Shown here in pieces: positions 1 through 6,727 of a stretch of 14,126 bases of DNA. The notes below the pieces were generated by a model. It saw only the letters and a program-made list of their open reading frames with translations. It did not search any database and was not told the DNA's origin. A program made the position numbers and the translations under genes. Origin of the DNA: Woeseiaceae bacterium (GTDB lineage Bacteria > Pseudomonadota > Gammaproteobacteria > Steroidobacterales > Woeseiaceae); contig JALHUQ010000344.1 of NCBI GenBank assembly GCA_022866645.1, positions 1 to 14,126 on the forward strand. The letters run 5' to 3'. Every line of letters starts with the position of its first letter. The stretch's first letter is position 1.

Positions 1-141
1 AATGGTCAGATTCGGCACAAAGTGATTGTCCATGACATCGAAATGCACGATGTCGGCACCCGCGTCGAGCACAGCTTTGACGTCCTCACCCAGGCGAGCG
101 AAATCAGCAGAAAGTATTGAGGGCGCTATGAATGGTGTCAC
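1..141 (-). CDS. rpe: Ribulose-phosphate 3-epimerase, N-terminal part (runs off the left edge)
   Basis: Rpe interconverts ribulose 5-phosphate and xylulose 5-phosphate in the pentose phosphate pathway and is cytosolic. Only the first 47 or so residues are in the window. They read IAPSILSADFARLGED, then GADIVHFDVMDNHFVPNLTI, which is the first strand of the TIM barrel plus the segment carrying the metal-binding His and catalytic Asp (HFDVMD), and matches the E. coli protein nearly residue for residue. Start choice: an ATG at 147 has AAGGA directly abutting it with no spacer, while the GTG at 141 has a 6-nt spacer and gives an N-terminus about one residue shorter than E. coli Rpe. I therefore prefer GTG; the ATG would extend the gene to 147. 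It lies 53 bp downstream of djlA on the same strand and may be co-transcribed with it. Confidence 0.93.
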   Translation of the reverse strand, partial: MTPFIAPSILSADFARLGEDVKAVLDAGADIVHFDVMDNHFVPNLTI

Positions 142-147
142 TGTCAT

Positions 148-153
148 TCCTTC
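148..153 (-). promoter_or_regulatory. Ribosome binding site that decides the rpe start
   Basis: On the minus strand the sequence is GAAGGA followed by ATGACAGTG. The purine-rich core touches the ATG but has an ideal 6-nt spacer to the GTG two codons later. This supports GTG (position 141) rather than ATG (147) as the rpe start. It is seen in the sequence but untested. Confidence 0.5.
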
Positions 154-194
154 GGTTTCGGCAACTGTACAACAGGGTCCGCCGGATCAACACC

Positions 195-989
195 TCATCG
201 TATCGATCGGCGAGCTTTGAGCATTTCGTAGGCACTACGAACTTCTCGTGTACGGCGCTCCGCCTCTGCAATCACCTCAGGACCGGGATTAGTTCCGGAT
301 ATTTTGTCAGGGTGGCTGATATTCATAAGCCGGCGGTAGGCCTTTTTCACTTCGTCATTACTGGCCTCGGGTGACACGCCCAGAGCCTCATACGCGTGCC
401 GAACACGAGTGGCATCCGCGTCACCGGCCGGCGATCGCTTGAAACCCTTTTGCGCCCGAATCATGGCCTCTAGCTGGGCAAACTCCACACGCCCGATCTC
501 AAGCTCGGTGCAGATTTTCCAAATCAGTGCCCGCTCCTCTTTCTTCAGGCTCTGCTTCGCCAGAACAACTTCCAGTAGCAGGCGAACGAACATGAGGCGA
601 TCCGATGCACTACGAGCACTGACACGCCGCAGCTCGCGCATACGTTGAATAACCGGAAATCCCGGCTCCTTGCCATCGTCAAACCACCCGATGGCGCGCC
701 TCACCTCCGCAGGATTCAGGCTAAGTCGGTGCATAACCATTCGTGCCGAGCGAATTTCATCCTCGCTGACCCGGCCGTCTATTTTCGCAAGATGCCCCAT
801 GGTTTGAAAAAGAGCCATCACGAAGCCTTCCGACACACGCGAAATGCTCGCACCCTGTTTTTCAAACTTCCGGTAGCGATCGGCAAATCCGCGGTCAAAC
901 TGGTGACCGAGAACGAATCCGGCCATTGCAGCCCATGGGTTGCGTGTTGCGAGCCCGATCAAGGTGCCGATAATTTTGCCCCAGTACAA
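195..989 (-). CDS. djlA: DjlA-type membrane-anchored J-domain co-chaperone
   Basis: DjlA is an inner-membrane DnaK co-chaperone with its J domain in the cytoplasm; in E. coli it is linked to envelope stress and the Rcs pathway. From the TTG start the protein is 264 aa (E. coli DjlA is about 271). It opens MYWGKIIG, close to the E. coli start (MQYWGKIIG). Next come a glycine-rich transmembrane segment (about residues 4-30), a TerB-like helical domain (about 48-175) containing MGHLAKIDGRVSEDE, a short linker, and a C-terminal J domain (about 197-262) with the essential HPD at 226-228. The reading frame stays open upstream to 1199, but that extension lies antisense to the start of purC and has no family similarity. 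The TTG at 987-989 has GGGAA with a 6-nt spacer. It is divergent from purC and upstream of rpe. Confidence 0.9.
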   Translation of the reverse strand: MYWGKIIGTLIGLATRNPWAAMAGFVLGHQFDRGFADRYRKFEKQGASISRVSEGFVMALFQTMGHLAKIDGRVSEDEIRSARMVMHRLSLNPAEVRRAIGWFDDGKEPGFPVIQRMRELRRVSARSASDRLMFVRLLLEVVLAKQSLKKEERALIWKICTELEIGRVEFAQLEAMIRAQKGFKRSPAGDADATRVRHAYEALGVSPEASNDEVKKAYRRLMNISHPDKISGTNPGPEVIAEAERRTREVRSAYEMLKARRSIR

Positions 990-1100
990 TCCAGATTCCC
1001 GCCGTTGGGCGATAAGAAGAACTGCAATCCTAACGTTTGTCCGCGAGCATTCCCATTGTCGAGGCTTGCCTGTCCCGGTCGGAACGGCGATCATCGCTGC
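990..1100. other. Divergent djlA-purC intergenic region
   Basis: This 111-bp gap must hold the promoters of djlA (leftward) and purC (rightward) if the TTG start of djlA is right. I find no convincing -35/-10 pair on either strand. A partial resemblance to the PurR operator (AACGTTTG core at 1032-1039) has no matching left half-site. purC itself lacks a clear Shine-Dalgarno sequence in front of its ATG. Confidence 0.4.
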
Positions 1101-1997
1101 ATGAGCACTAGTGACGTCCTGTTCGAAACATCGATACCGAATTTGCCGATGATCGCGCGTGGCAAAGTCCGCGACATTTACGGCGTCGATGACAAGCACC
1201 TGTTGATTGTGACCACGGACCGCTTGTCGGCTTATGACGTGGTAATGCCAAACCCTATCCCGGGCAAGGGCGAGGTCCTGACCAAAATCTCATTATTCTG
1301 GTTTCGAATGATGGCAGATATTATCGACAACCAATTGACCGCTCTAAACGTTGATGACGTCGTCGATGACAAGGCGCTTTGCGACCGGCTCCGAAATCAG
1401 TCGCTGGTTGTGAAGCGACTCAAGCCATTGCCGATCGAGGCGGTCGTTCGCGGCTACCTGATCGGATCCGGATGGCGGGATTATCTCGAAACCGGGCAGG
1501 TCTGTGGCATCGATCTGCCGAAAGGCATGCAGCAAGCGCAGAAGCTGCCGCGAACTTTGTTCACGCCGGCCAGCAAAGCCGAAGCGGGCGATCACGATGA
1601 AAACATCAGCTTTGAACAGGTCGTCAAACTAATCGGCGCAGACCTGGCGACAAGAGTTCGTGATGTCTCAATTCAAATCTATGAAAGAGCCGCCGCGTAT
1701 GCCCTCGAACGCGGAATCATTATTGCCGACACGAAGTTCGAATTTGGCCTCGACGACGCAGGCCGGCTGCACATTATCGACGAGGTGCTGACTCCTGATT
1801 CTTCGCGATTTTGGCCAGTGAATGAATACAAGGTCGGCACCAGCCCACCAAGCTTCGATAAGCAATTCGTGCGCGACTACCTCGACACACTCGAGTGGGA
1901 CAAGACTGCGCCGGGGCCAGTCTTGCCCGCCTTCGTCCTGGAGCAGACTGCCAGCAAGTACTCTGAAGCCCTCAAGCGAATGACCCAGCAACCTTAA
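1101..1997 (+). CDS. purC: Phosphoribosylaminoimidazole-succinocarboxamide synthase (SAICAR synthetase)
   Basis: PurC condenses CAIR with aspartate using ATP to give SAICAR, a step of de novo purine synthesis. The 298-aa product is the long (yeast Ade1-like) form rather than the roughly 237-aa E. coli form. Motifs seen: ARGKVRDIY (19-27, nucleotide-binding loop), VVRGYLIGSGW (115-125), PASKAEAGDHDENIS (156-170), IIADTKFEFG (207-216, substrate/metal-binding signature), and IDEVLTPDSSRFWP (226-239). The frame is open upstream to 645, but the family N-terminus (LFETSIPNLP just before the GKVRDIY loop) fits the ATG at 1101, and the upstream stretch lies antisense to djlA. No good Shine-Dalgarno sequence precedes this ATG. 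The membrane-protein gene follows after one base, so the two are probably co-transcribed. purE and purK lie 3 kb downstream in a separate unit. Confidence 0.97.
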   Translation: MSTSDVLFETSIPNLPMIARGKVRDIYGVDDKHLLIVTTDRLSAYDVVMPNPIPGKGEVLTKISLFWFRMMADIIDNQLTALNVDDVVDDKALCDRLRNQSLVVKRLKPLPIEAVVRGYLIGSGWRDYLETGQVCGIDLPKGMQQAQKLPRTLFTPASKAEAGDHDENISFEQVVKLIGADLATRVRDVSIQIYERAAAYALERGIIIADTKFEFGLDDAGRLHIIDEVLTPDSSRFWPVNEYKVGTSPPSFDKQFVRDYLDTLEWDKTAPGPVLPAFVLEQTASKYSEALKRMTQQP

Positions 1998-1998
1998 T

Positions 1999-3312
1999 AT
2001 GATCAATAAACTCGGCATCTGGATAAATGAGTTGATCTGGGGCGACATGCTGCGCCCTTACGGCTGGCCCGGCCGGGTGATAACAGGTCTCCTGCGTAAC
2101 GGCTACGCTGTCCTGCGCGATATCACCTCCGGGCAACTCACCTTGCGGGCGATGAGTCTCGTCTACACGACGTTGTTGTCTGTTGTGCCGTTGATTGCAT
2201 TTAGTTTTTCAGTCCTGAAGGGCCTCGGCGCCCACAAGCAACTTGAAAGCTACCTGTACACGATTCTGGAACCTCTGGGCGATAAAGGCGCCGAGATCAC
2301 CGACAACGTGATGCGCATCGTGCACGGCGTCAATGGCAGTGTCCTCGGCGGTATCGGTCTGGGGTTCTTCATTTTTACCGCTGTAAGCATGGTGCAGAAG
2401 ATTGAGGGGTCCTTTAACTACGTCTGGTATGTAACGAAACCGCGCAGCTTCGCAAAACGCTTTACGGAGTACACGCTCGGATTATTGGTCGGACCTGTCG
2501 TCATTTCCGTCGCGCTGGGTGCCATCGTGTCAGTCGGCAATGAGTCCGTCGTGCTCTGGCTTTCGCAGAATTCGATATTCGGCCCGATATTTTCCGCCAC
2601 CAGTAAACTGACACCCTACCTGCTCGTGACCGGCATATTTACCTTTCTCTACTGGTACATGCCAAACACGAAAGTAAACTTTCGCTCCGCACTGGTTGGC
2701 GGTCTGGCGGGCGGCATCATGTGGGCAACCCTCGGAATGGTATTTGCCGCTTTCATTGCGAACTCGGCGCGGACGCAGGCGATTTATGCCAGCTTCGCAA
2801 TCGCGATCACGACCTTGATATGGCTGTACCTTAATTGGCTGATATTGCTCATCGGCTCGCAGATTGCATTCTACTTTCAAAACTCCGCGTATCTTCGGCT
2901 CGGACGCCGTGAACCACGGCTATCAAATGCCATGCGCGAACGAGTCGCGCTCAACATTATGTTTCTGGTCGGCAAGGAATTTCGCAACCCGGTCTTGGGT
3001 GTCAATCTGGACAGCCTGAGTCGCACGCTACGAATTCCGTCGATAACGCTGGCACCCATTGCAGCGGGACTTGAGTCCAACGGGCTTTTGACGAGCAATG
3101 AAGAAGAAGAGCTGTTACCCGGGCGCGAAATGTCGCGAATGCCACTCAGCGATATTCTGGCCGTGGTTCGGCGCGACGGCGAAACCGGATCGCATCGGAA
3201 CCCCATGTGGGACGATCCTATCGAAGGCCTCTGCAACGCTCTCGACGAAGCGGTCGCAGCAACCGTCGCCAAATTGACGCTGGCCGACCTACTCGATCAA
3301 TCTGAAGCCTAA
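1999..3312 (+). CDS. YihY/BrkB family inner-membrane protein with cytosolic winged-helix-like tail
   Basis: This 437-aa protein belongs to the YihY/virulence factor BrkB family, once misassigned as ribonuclease BN; its molecular role is not firmly established. Six hydrophobic segments are visible at about residues 50-73, 111-131, 156-179, 199-221, 230-253 and 261-292. Family features include LRAMSLVYTTLLSVVPLIAF in the first helix and the polar FYWYMPNT-like turn after the fourth (seen here as LYWYMPNTKV). After the last helix a soluble tail of about 140 residues follows. Its part around 305-365 (RVALNIMFLVGKEF, then DSLSRTLRIPSITLAPIAAGLESNGLL) reads like a winged helix-turn-helix of the kind seen in some family members. 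The ATG at 1999 lies one base after the purC stop with no clear Shine-Dalgarno sequence, so translation may be coupled. An alternative ATG at 2047 has GGGG in front of it. Confidence 0.9.
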   Translation: MINKLGIWINELIWGDMLRPYGWPGRVITGLLRNGYAVLRDITSGQLTLRAMSLVYTTLLSVVPLIAFSFSVLKGLGAHKQLESYLYTILEPLGDKGAEITDNVMRIVHGVNGSVLGGIGLGFFIFTAVSMVQKIEGSFNYVWYVTKPRSFAKRFTEYTLGLLVGPVVISVALGAIVSVGNESVVLWLSQNSIFGPIFSATSKLTPYLLVTGIFTFLYWYMPNTKVNFRSALVGGLAGGIMWATLGMVFAAFIANSARTQAIYASFAIAITTLIWLYLNWLILLIGSQIAFYFQNSAYLRLGRREPRLSNAMRERVALNIMFLVGKEFRNPVLGVNLDSLSRTLRIPSITLAPIAAGLESNGLLTSNEEEELLPGREMSRMPLSDILAVVRRDGETGSHRNPMWDDPIEGLCNALDEAVAATVAKLTLADLLDQSEA

Positions 3313-3384
3313 GCATCGGATCGTCGCGCTGCCTCAGGGACTGGTATACGATCAAACGAACGCTAAAACAACGCACCATTACAA
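3313..3384. other. Convergent gap between the BrkB-like gene and pmbA
   Basis: This 72-bp spacer separates two converging genes. I looked for a GC-rich hairpin followed by a T-run on either strand and found none, so termination here is probably Rho-dependent or relies on a weak structure. Confidence 0.3.
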
Positions 3385-4731
3385 CTAGGCGCCCGCGATT
3401 GTCATTTCCTCAACCAGCAGCGAACCACACCGCATACCCCCACGCAGGTCCTGATCATTGCCGATAGCTACGATGCGTTGATATAGGTCGCGTAAGTTGC
3501 CGGCGATAGTGACTTCGTGCACAGCGAACTGGATCTCACCGTTCTCCACCCAATGACCCACGACGCCGCGTGAGTAATCACCAGTCACCGTATTGACACC
3601 CTGCCCAATCAGTTCTTCAACAATCAAGCCGGTTCCCATGTCCGCAATCAGTTGCTTCAGATTGGTGTCACTGCCAGGAATCAGCAGGTTTTGTGCGCCA
3701 CCCGCATTAGCCGTTGTCTCAAGACCGAGCCTGCGAGCTGAGTAGCTGCTCAGTACGTAACTTCGCAGTTCGCCGTCGGTAACGATATCGCGGTCATACG
3801 TCGCAACGCCTTCGCTGTCATACCATCGGCTCGCGGTTGCTCGTGGAATATGGGGTCGCTCCTGAATCTGCACAAACTTCGGAAATATCTTCTCACCGAC
3901 CGCGTCAAGCAGGAATGACGAACGTCGATATTGGGCACCACCTGCGATCGCGCCAATCGCGTGCCCGATAAATCCACGAGCGAGCTCCGGAATAAACAGT
4001 ACCGGCGCCGTTGTCGTTTTGATTTTTCTCGCTCCGAGTCGATTGACGGTTTTCTCGGCAGCCAATACCCCGACGGCTGCCGCGTCCTGAAGCTCGCCCG
4101 GTACTCGCGATGAGGTGTAGTGGTAATCGCGTTGCATCGCGCCGTCTTCTTCAGCCAATACGGCGCACGCGATGCTGTGGCTGGTTTTGGAATAGCTGCC
4201 GATAAAGCCGTGGGTATTCCCATAAGCGCGCGTACCGCGGTTGGTACCGACCGTCGCCCCTTCCGAATTGCTGATGCGTTTGTCGGTAGCCAGCGCCGCG
4301 TTCTCACATTCTATCGCGAGCGCGATCGCCAGATTGGCATCGATCTCCCACGGGTGATCAAGCTCGAGGTCTTTGATCTCTGTCGCCATCCGTCCCGCAT
4401 CCGCGAGTCCAGAGTGCGCGTCCTCGGCAGTCAGCATGGCGAAAGAACAGGCCTTGGCCACCGCCTCCCGAATCGCCGCTGACGACATATCGGACGTGCT
4501 GGCATTGCCCTTACGCGAATTCTTGTAAACCGTAATACCCATACCACGATCGTTGGTGAACTCCAGATTCTCGACATCGCCAAGCCTGGCCGTCGCGGAT
4601 AGACCCATATCCTGGCTCGCTGCGACTTCAGCCTGATCGACGCCTAGCGACCGCGCCTCATCGAGGGCCAGAGAGACAATTTTCTCCAGCTCTTCGCTGC
4701 CCATCGATACTCGTTTCGCTATTTCCGCCAT
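3385..4731 (-). CDS. pmbA: TldE/PmbA subunit of the TldD/E zinc metallopeptidase
   Basis: PmbA (TldE) partners with TldD in a heterodimeric cytosolic peptidase. In E. coli the pair matures microcin B17 and degrades the antitoxin CcdA; TldD carries the zinc site and TldE lacks it. The 448-aa length matches the family (about 450). Recognisable parts: the N-terminal domain with EFTNDRGMGITVYKN (57-71), the beta-rich C-terminal domain with TTANAGGAQNLLIPG (359-373), and GQGVNTVTGDYSRG followed by GHWVENGEIQF. It has no HExxxH motif, as expected for this subunit. AAGGAA sits 8 nt before the ATG. It is divergent from darP across 72 bp, as yjgA and pmbA are in E. coli. Its partner tldD lies about 3.9 kb away on the same strand. 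Confidence 0.96.
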   Translation of the reverse strand: MAEIAKRVSMGSEELEKIVSLALDEARSLGVDQAEVAASQDMGLSATARLGDVENLEFTNDRGMGITVYKNSRKGNASTSDMSSAAIREAVAKACSFAMLTAEDAHSGLADAGRMATEIKDLELDHPWEIDANLAIALAIECENAALATDKRISNSEGATVGTNRGTRAYGNTHGFIGSYSKTSHSIACAVLAEEDGAMQRDYHYTSSRVPGELQDAAAVGVLAAEKTVNRLGARKIKTTTAPVLFIPELARGFIGHAIGAIAGGAQYRRSSFLLDAVGEKIFPKFVQIQERPHIPRATASRWYDSEGVATYDRDIVTDGELRSYVLSSYSARRLGLETTANAGGAQNLLIPGSDTNLKQLIADMGTGLIVEELIGQGVNTVTGDYSRGVVGHWVENGEIQFAVHEVTIAGNLRDLYQRIVAIGNDQDLRGGMRCGSLLVEEMTIAGA

Positions 4732-4750
4732 GTTGGAGCTTCCTTACGCG

Positions 4751-4759
4751 TGTTAAACT
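4751..4759 (+). promoter_or_regulatory. Candidate extended -10 promoter for darP
   Basis: TGTTAAACT fits the extended -10 pattern TGnTAnAnT. Transcription would begin near 4766, giving a leader of about 38 nt before the GTG start, with GGAG at 4789-4792. No good -35 is visible, which is common for extended -10 promoters. The prediction is from sequence only. Confidence 0.35.
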
Positions 4760-4803
4760 CCGGCCGCTGATCGGTGGAGTGACCGCGTGGAGTACTGTAA
4801 CCA

Positions 4804-5064
4804 GTGACTGAATTAAAGCCCAGCAAAAGCGCAAGAAAACGTGGCTATCTGGCGCTGCAGAAATTGGGCGAGGAATTGATCACGCTCAGGCAGTCGGAAC
4901 TGGCTAGCCTGCCTCTGGATGAATCATTGCTGGAAGCCATCACGGAAGCACAACAAATCAAAGCGCACGGCGCATTGCGTCGCCAAAAACAATACATCGG
5001 CAAACTGATGCGCCACATCGATCCGGAACCGCTCCTGATCGAAATTGCAAAGCTGCGCCGTTAG
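4804..5064 (+). CDS. darP: Short DarP/YjgA-like (DUF615) ribosome-associated protein, N-terminal half only
   Basis: DarP (YjgA) binds late 50S ribosomal intermediates in E. coli and helps 23S rRNA maturation at the peptidyl-transferase centre. This 86-aa product matches the helical N-terminal half of the family: SKSARKRGYLALQKLGEELI, then LPLDESLLEAITEAQQIK, then GALRRQKQYIGKLMR. It ends after DPEPLLIEIAKLRR, where family members of about 170-185 aa continue with a second helical domain. No other frame before purE can encode the missing part, because only 26 bp follow the stop, so this is not a frameshift. The GTG at 4804 is the first start after an in-frame TAA at 4798. The product is strongly basic, consistent with RNA binding. 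The divergent pairing with pmbA supports orthology. Whether the half-protein is functional cannot be told from sequence. Confidence 0.85.
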   Translation: MTELKPSKSARKRGYLALQKLGEELITLRQSELASLPLDESLLEAITEAQQIKAHGALRRQKQYIGKLMRHIDPEPLLIEIAKLRR

Positions 5065-5075
5065 CCGGATTAGGG

Positions 5076-5084
5076 TGTTAGAAT
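5076..5084 (+). promoter_or_regulatory. Candidate extended -10 promoter directly in front of purE
   Basis: TGTTAGAAT matches extended -10 consensus at TG and five of six hexamer positions. Taking its last T as -7 places +1 at 5091, the A of the purE ATG, so the mRNA could be leaderless. No Shine-Dalgarno sequence lies between 5065 and 5090. purE may instead be read through from darP, whose stop is 26 bp upstream. Confidence 0.35.
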
Positions 5085-5090
5085 TTCACG

Positions 5091-5579
5091 ATGAGTACTG
5101 ATGTCGGCATTATCATGGGTTCCCGTTCGGACTGGGAAACGATGCAAAACGCGGCCGCGACACTGGACGCACTTGGCGTGAGCTACGAGGTGCGAGTCGT
5201 ATCAGCGCATCGCACACCCGACTTGCTATTTGAGTATGCCGGCAGCGCGGTGGAACGCGGCCTGAAAGTGATTATTGCCGGCGCGGGCGGTGCCGCACAT
5301 CTACCCGGAATGGCCGCAGCCAAGACGCGTTTGCCGGTGCTCGGGGTGCCCGTACGATCCAAGGCACTCAGTGGCATGGATTCACTCCTGTCGATTGCGC
5401 AGATGCCCGCGGGAGTCCCCGTCGCTTGCATGGCGATAGGCCCTGCCGGTGCTGTCAACGCGGCTCTGATGGCCGCTGCGATCCTCGCAATCAGTGACGC
5501 GACAATTGCTGCAGCGCTTGATGCATTCCGCAAAAACCAGACTGAAAAAGTTCTGGGCGACAGCGACCCGACCAGGTAA
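5091..5579 (+). CDS. purE: N5-carboxyaminoimidazole ribonucleotide mutase
   Basis: Class I PurE converts N5-CAIR, made by PurK, to CAIR in de novo purine synthesis; it is normally a cytosolic octamer. The 162-aa length is typical. Visible motifs: GSRSDWETM (10-18, phosphate-binding loop), VVSAHRTPD (36-44, with catalytic His40), AGAGGAAHLPGM (63-74), and the region around VPVRSKALSGMDSLLSIAQMP (87 onward) that contacts the substrate. The ATG at 5091 gives the standard N-terminus but has no Shine-Dalgarno sequence in front of it. purK starts 4 bp after its stop codon, so the two subunits of this two-enzyme step are translated from one message. Confidence 0.97.
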   Translation: MSTDVGIIMGSRSDWETMQNAAATLDALGVSYEVRVVSAHRTPDLLFEYAGSAVERGLKVIIAGAGGAAHLPGMAAAKTRLPVLGVPVRSKALSGMDSLLSIAQMPAGVPVACMAIGPAGAVNAALMAAAILAISDATIAAALDAFRKNQTEKVLGDSDPTR

Positions 5580-5583
5580 AGCC

Positions 5584-6660
5584 ATGCGTATCGGTATTAT
5601 CGGTGCCGGGCAACTCGGCCAGATGCTCGGTTTCGCAGCCCGTAACCTGAACGCCGAATGTCGTTACCTTGATCCGTCAGAAAATCCGCCCGCCGCAGTT
5701 TGTGGCAAGGTCATTCAAAGCGGCTTTGACGACGCCGTCGCGCTCGTCGCACTCGCGGATACCTGCGATGTCATTACCTACGAATTTGAAAATGTTCCTG
5801 TCTCTGCGCTGCAACATATCGATGGAATTGTTCCGGTTTATCCTCCGGCTGCTGCGCTGAGACATTCCCAGGATCGGCTGGCCGAAAAAACTCTGTTTGA
5901 TACTCTCAAGATTCCACTGCCCGGTTATCACACTGTCGACACACGCAAGGACCTCGATGATGCCGCGGAAAATCTCGGCTTGCCGATGGTGATCAAAACA
6001 CGCCGAATGGGGTACGACGGCAAAGGACAATTCGTTGTCAGAAAGCCCGCCGAGCTCGAAGCAGCCTGGCTTGCGCTCGGCGGTGAGTCTCTCATCGCGG
6101 AGCAATGGGTCGAGTTTGACTATGAGGTTTCCTGCATCGGTGTGCGCAACGTTAGCGGAGACATCGCAATTTATCCTCTTAGTCAGAATGTTCATGTCGA
6201 CGGCATATTGCGTCACTCCCGATCGCCGGTCGAAGCGCCGGAACTAGGCGCAAAGGCCTCCGATTACATGCATCGCCTGCTGGATCATCTCGACTACGTC
6301 GGCGTGCTCGCTCTGGAGCTGTTCGTCATCGGTGACGAATTGCGCGCCAACGAATTTGCACCGCGAGTGCATAACTCCGGCCATTGGACTATCGAGGGAT
6401 CGGAGACCAGTCAGTTTGAGAACCACTTGCGAGCCATCCTGGATATGCCGTTGGGATCGACTGCGAGCAAGGGCCACGCTGGCATGGTCAACCTGATCGG
6501 CGAAATTTCGGATGCGACCCGTGCGTTAGGCATCGGTGCATTCCACGACTATGGCAAGGCACCGCGCCCGGGCCGAAAACTCGGCCATATCACTGTCGTC
6601 GCGGATACAGCGGGAGCGCGCGATGCACTTGTCAAGATTATTGACAAAACTGTGACCTGA
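5584..6660 (+). CDS. purK: N5-carboxyaminoimidazole ribonucleotide synthase
   Basis: PurK uses ATP and bicarbonate to carboxylate AIR to N5-CAIR, the substrate of PurE. The 358-aa protein is an ATP-grasp enzyme of usual length. It has an N-terminal GIIGAGQLGQM loop (4-14), YEFENVP (66-72), the ATP-grasp core KTRRMGYDGKGQ (138-149), the magnesium/substrate segment NEFAPRVHNSGHWT (256-269), and a short C-terminal domain. The frame is open back to 5494, but that overlaps purE in another frame; the ATG at 5584 gives the family N-terminus MRIGIIGAG. AGG at 5574-5576, overlapping the end of purE, can serve as the Shine-Dalgarno sequence with a 7-nt spacer. Confidence 0.97.
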   Translation: MRIGIIGAGQLGQMLGFAARNLNAECRYLDPSENPPAAVCGKVIQSGFDDAVALVALADTCDVITYEFENVPVSALQHIDGIVPVYPPAAALRHSQDRLAEKTLFDTLKIPLPGYHTVDTRKDLDDAAENLGLPMVIKTRRMGYDGKGQFVVRKPAELEAAWLALGGESLIAEQWVEFDYEVSCIGVRNVSGDIAIYPLSQNVHVDGILRHSRSPVEAPELGAKASDYMHRLLDHLDYVGVLALELFVIGDELRANEFAPRVHNSGHWTIEGSETSQFENHLRAILDMPLGSTASKGHAGMVNLIGEISDATRALGIGAFHDYGKAPRPGRKLGHITVVADTAGARDALVKIIDKTVT

Positions 6661-6711
6661 TTCCGCCGACCCGGATGAACCACAGCGTAGCCTGAAGGGT
6701 AGAAAAGCAGG

Positions 6712-6717
6712 TAAACT
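6712..6717 (+). promoter_or_regulatory. Weak candidate -10 in front of the ATPase-FHA gene
   Basis: TAAACT, in a context (GGTAAACTCC) resembling the darP promoter (GTTAAACTCC), lies just upstream of the ATG at 6728. With -7 at 6717, +1 falls at 6724, leaving a 4-nt leader. No -35 and no well-placed Shine-Dalgarno sequence are visible. Similarity to the darP and purE sites is the only support. Confidence 0.25.
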
Positions 6718-6727
6718 CCCGACAATA

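Noticed and set aside
1027..1042. PurR-like operator upstream of purC
   Set aside because: Only the centre and right half resemble the consensus (about 10 of 16 positions) and the left half-site does not form a dyad, so it is within chance for this length.
645..1100. In-frame N-terminal extension of purC by 152 codons
   Set aside because: It lies antisense to djlA, has no PurC similarity, and the family N-terminus begins at the ATG at 1101.
990..1199. In-frame N-terminal extension of djlA by 70 codons
   Set aside because: It overlaps the start of purC on the other strand and precedes the conserved YWGKIIG N-terminus, with no similarity to DjlA.
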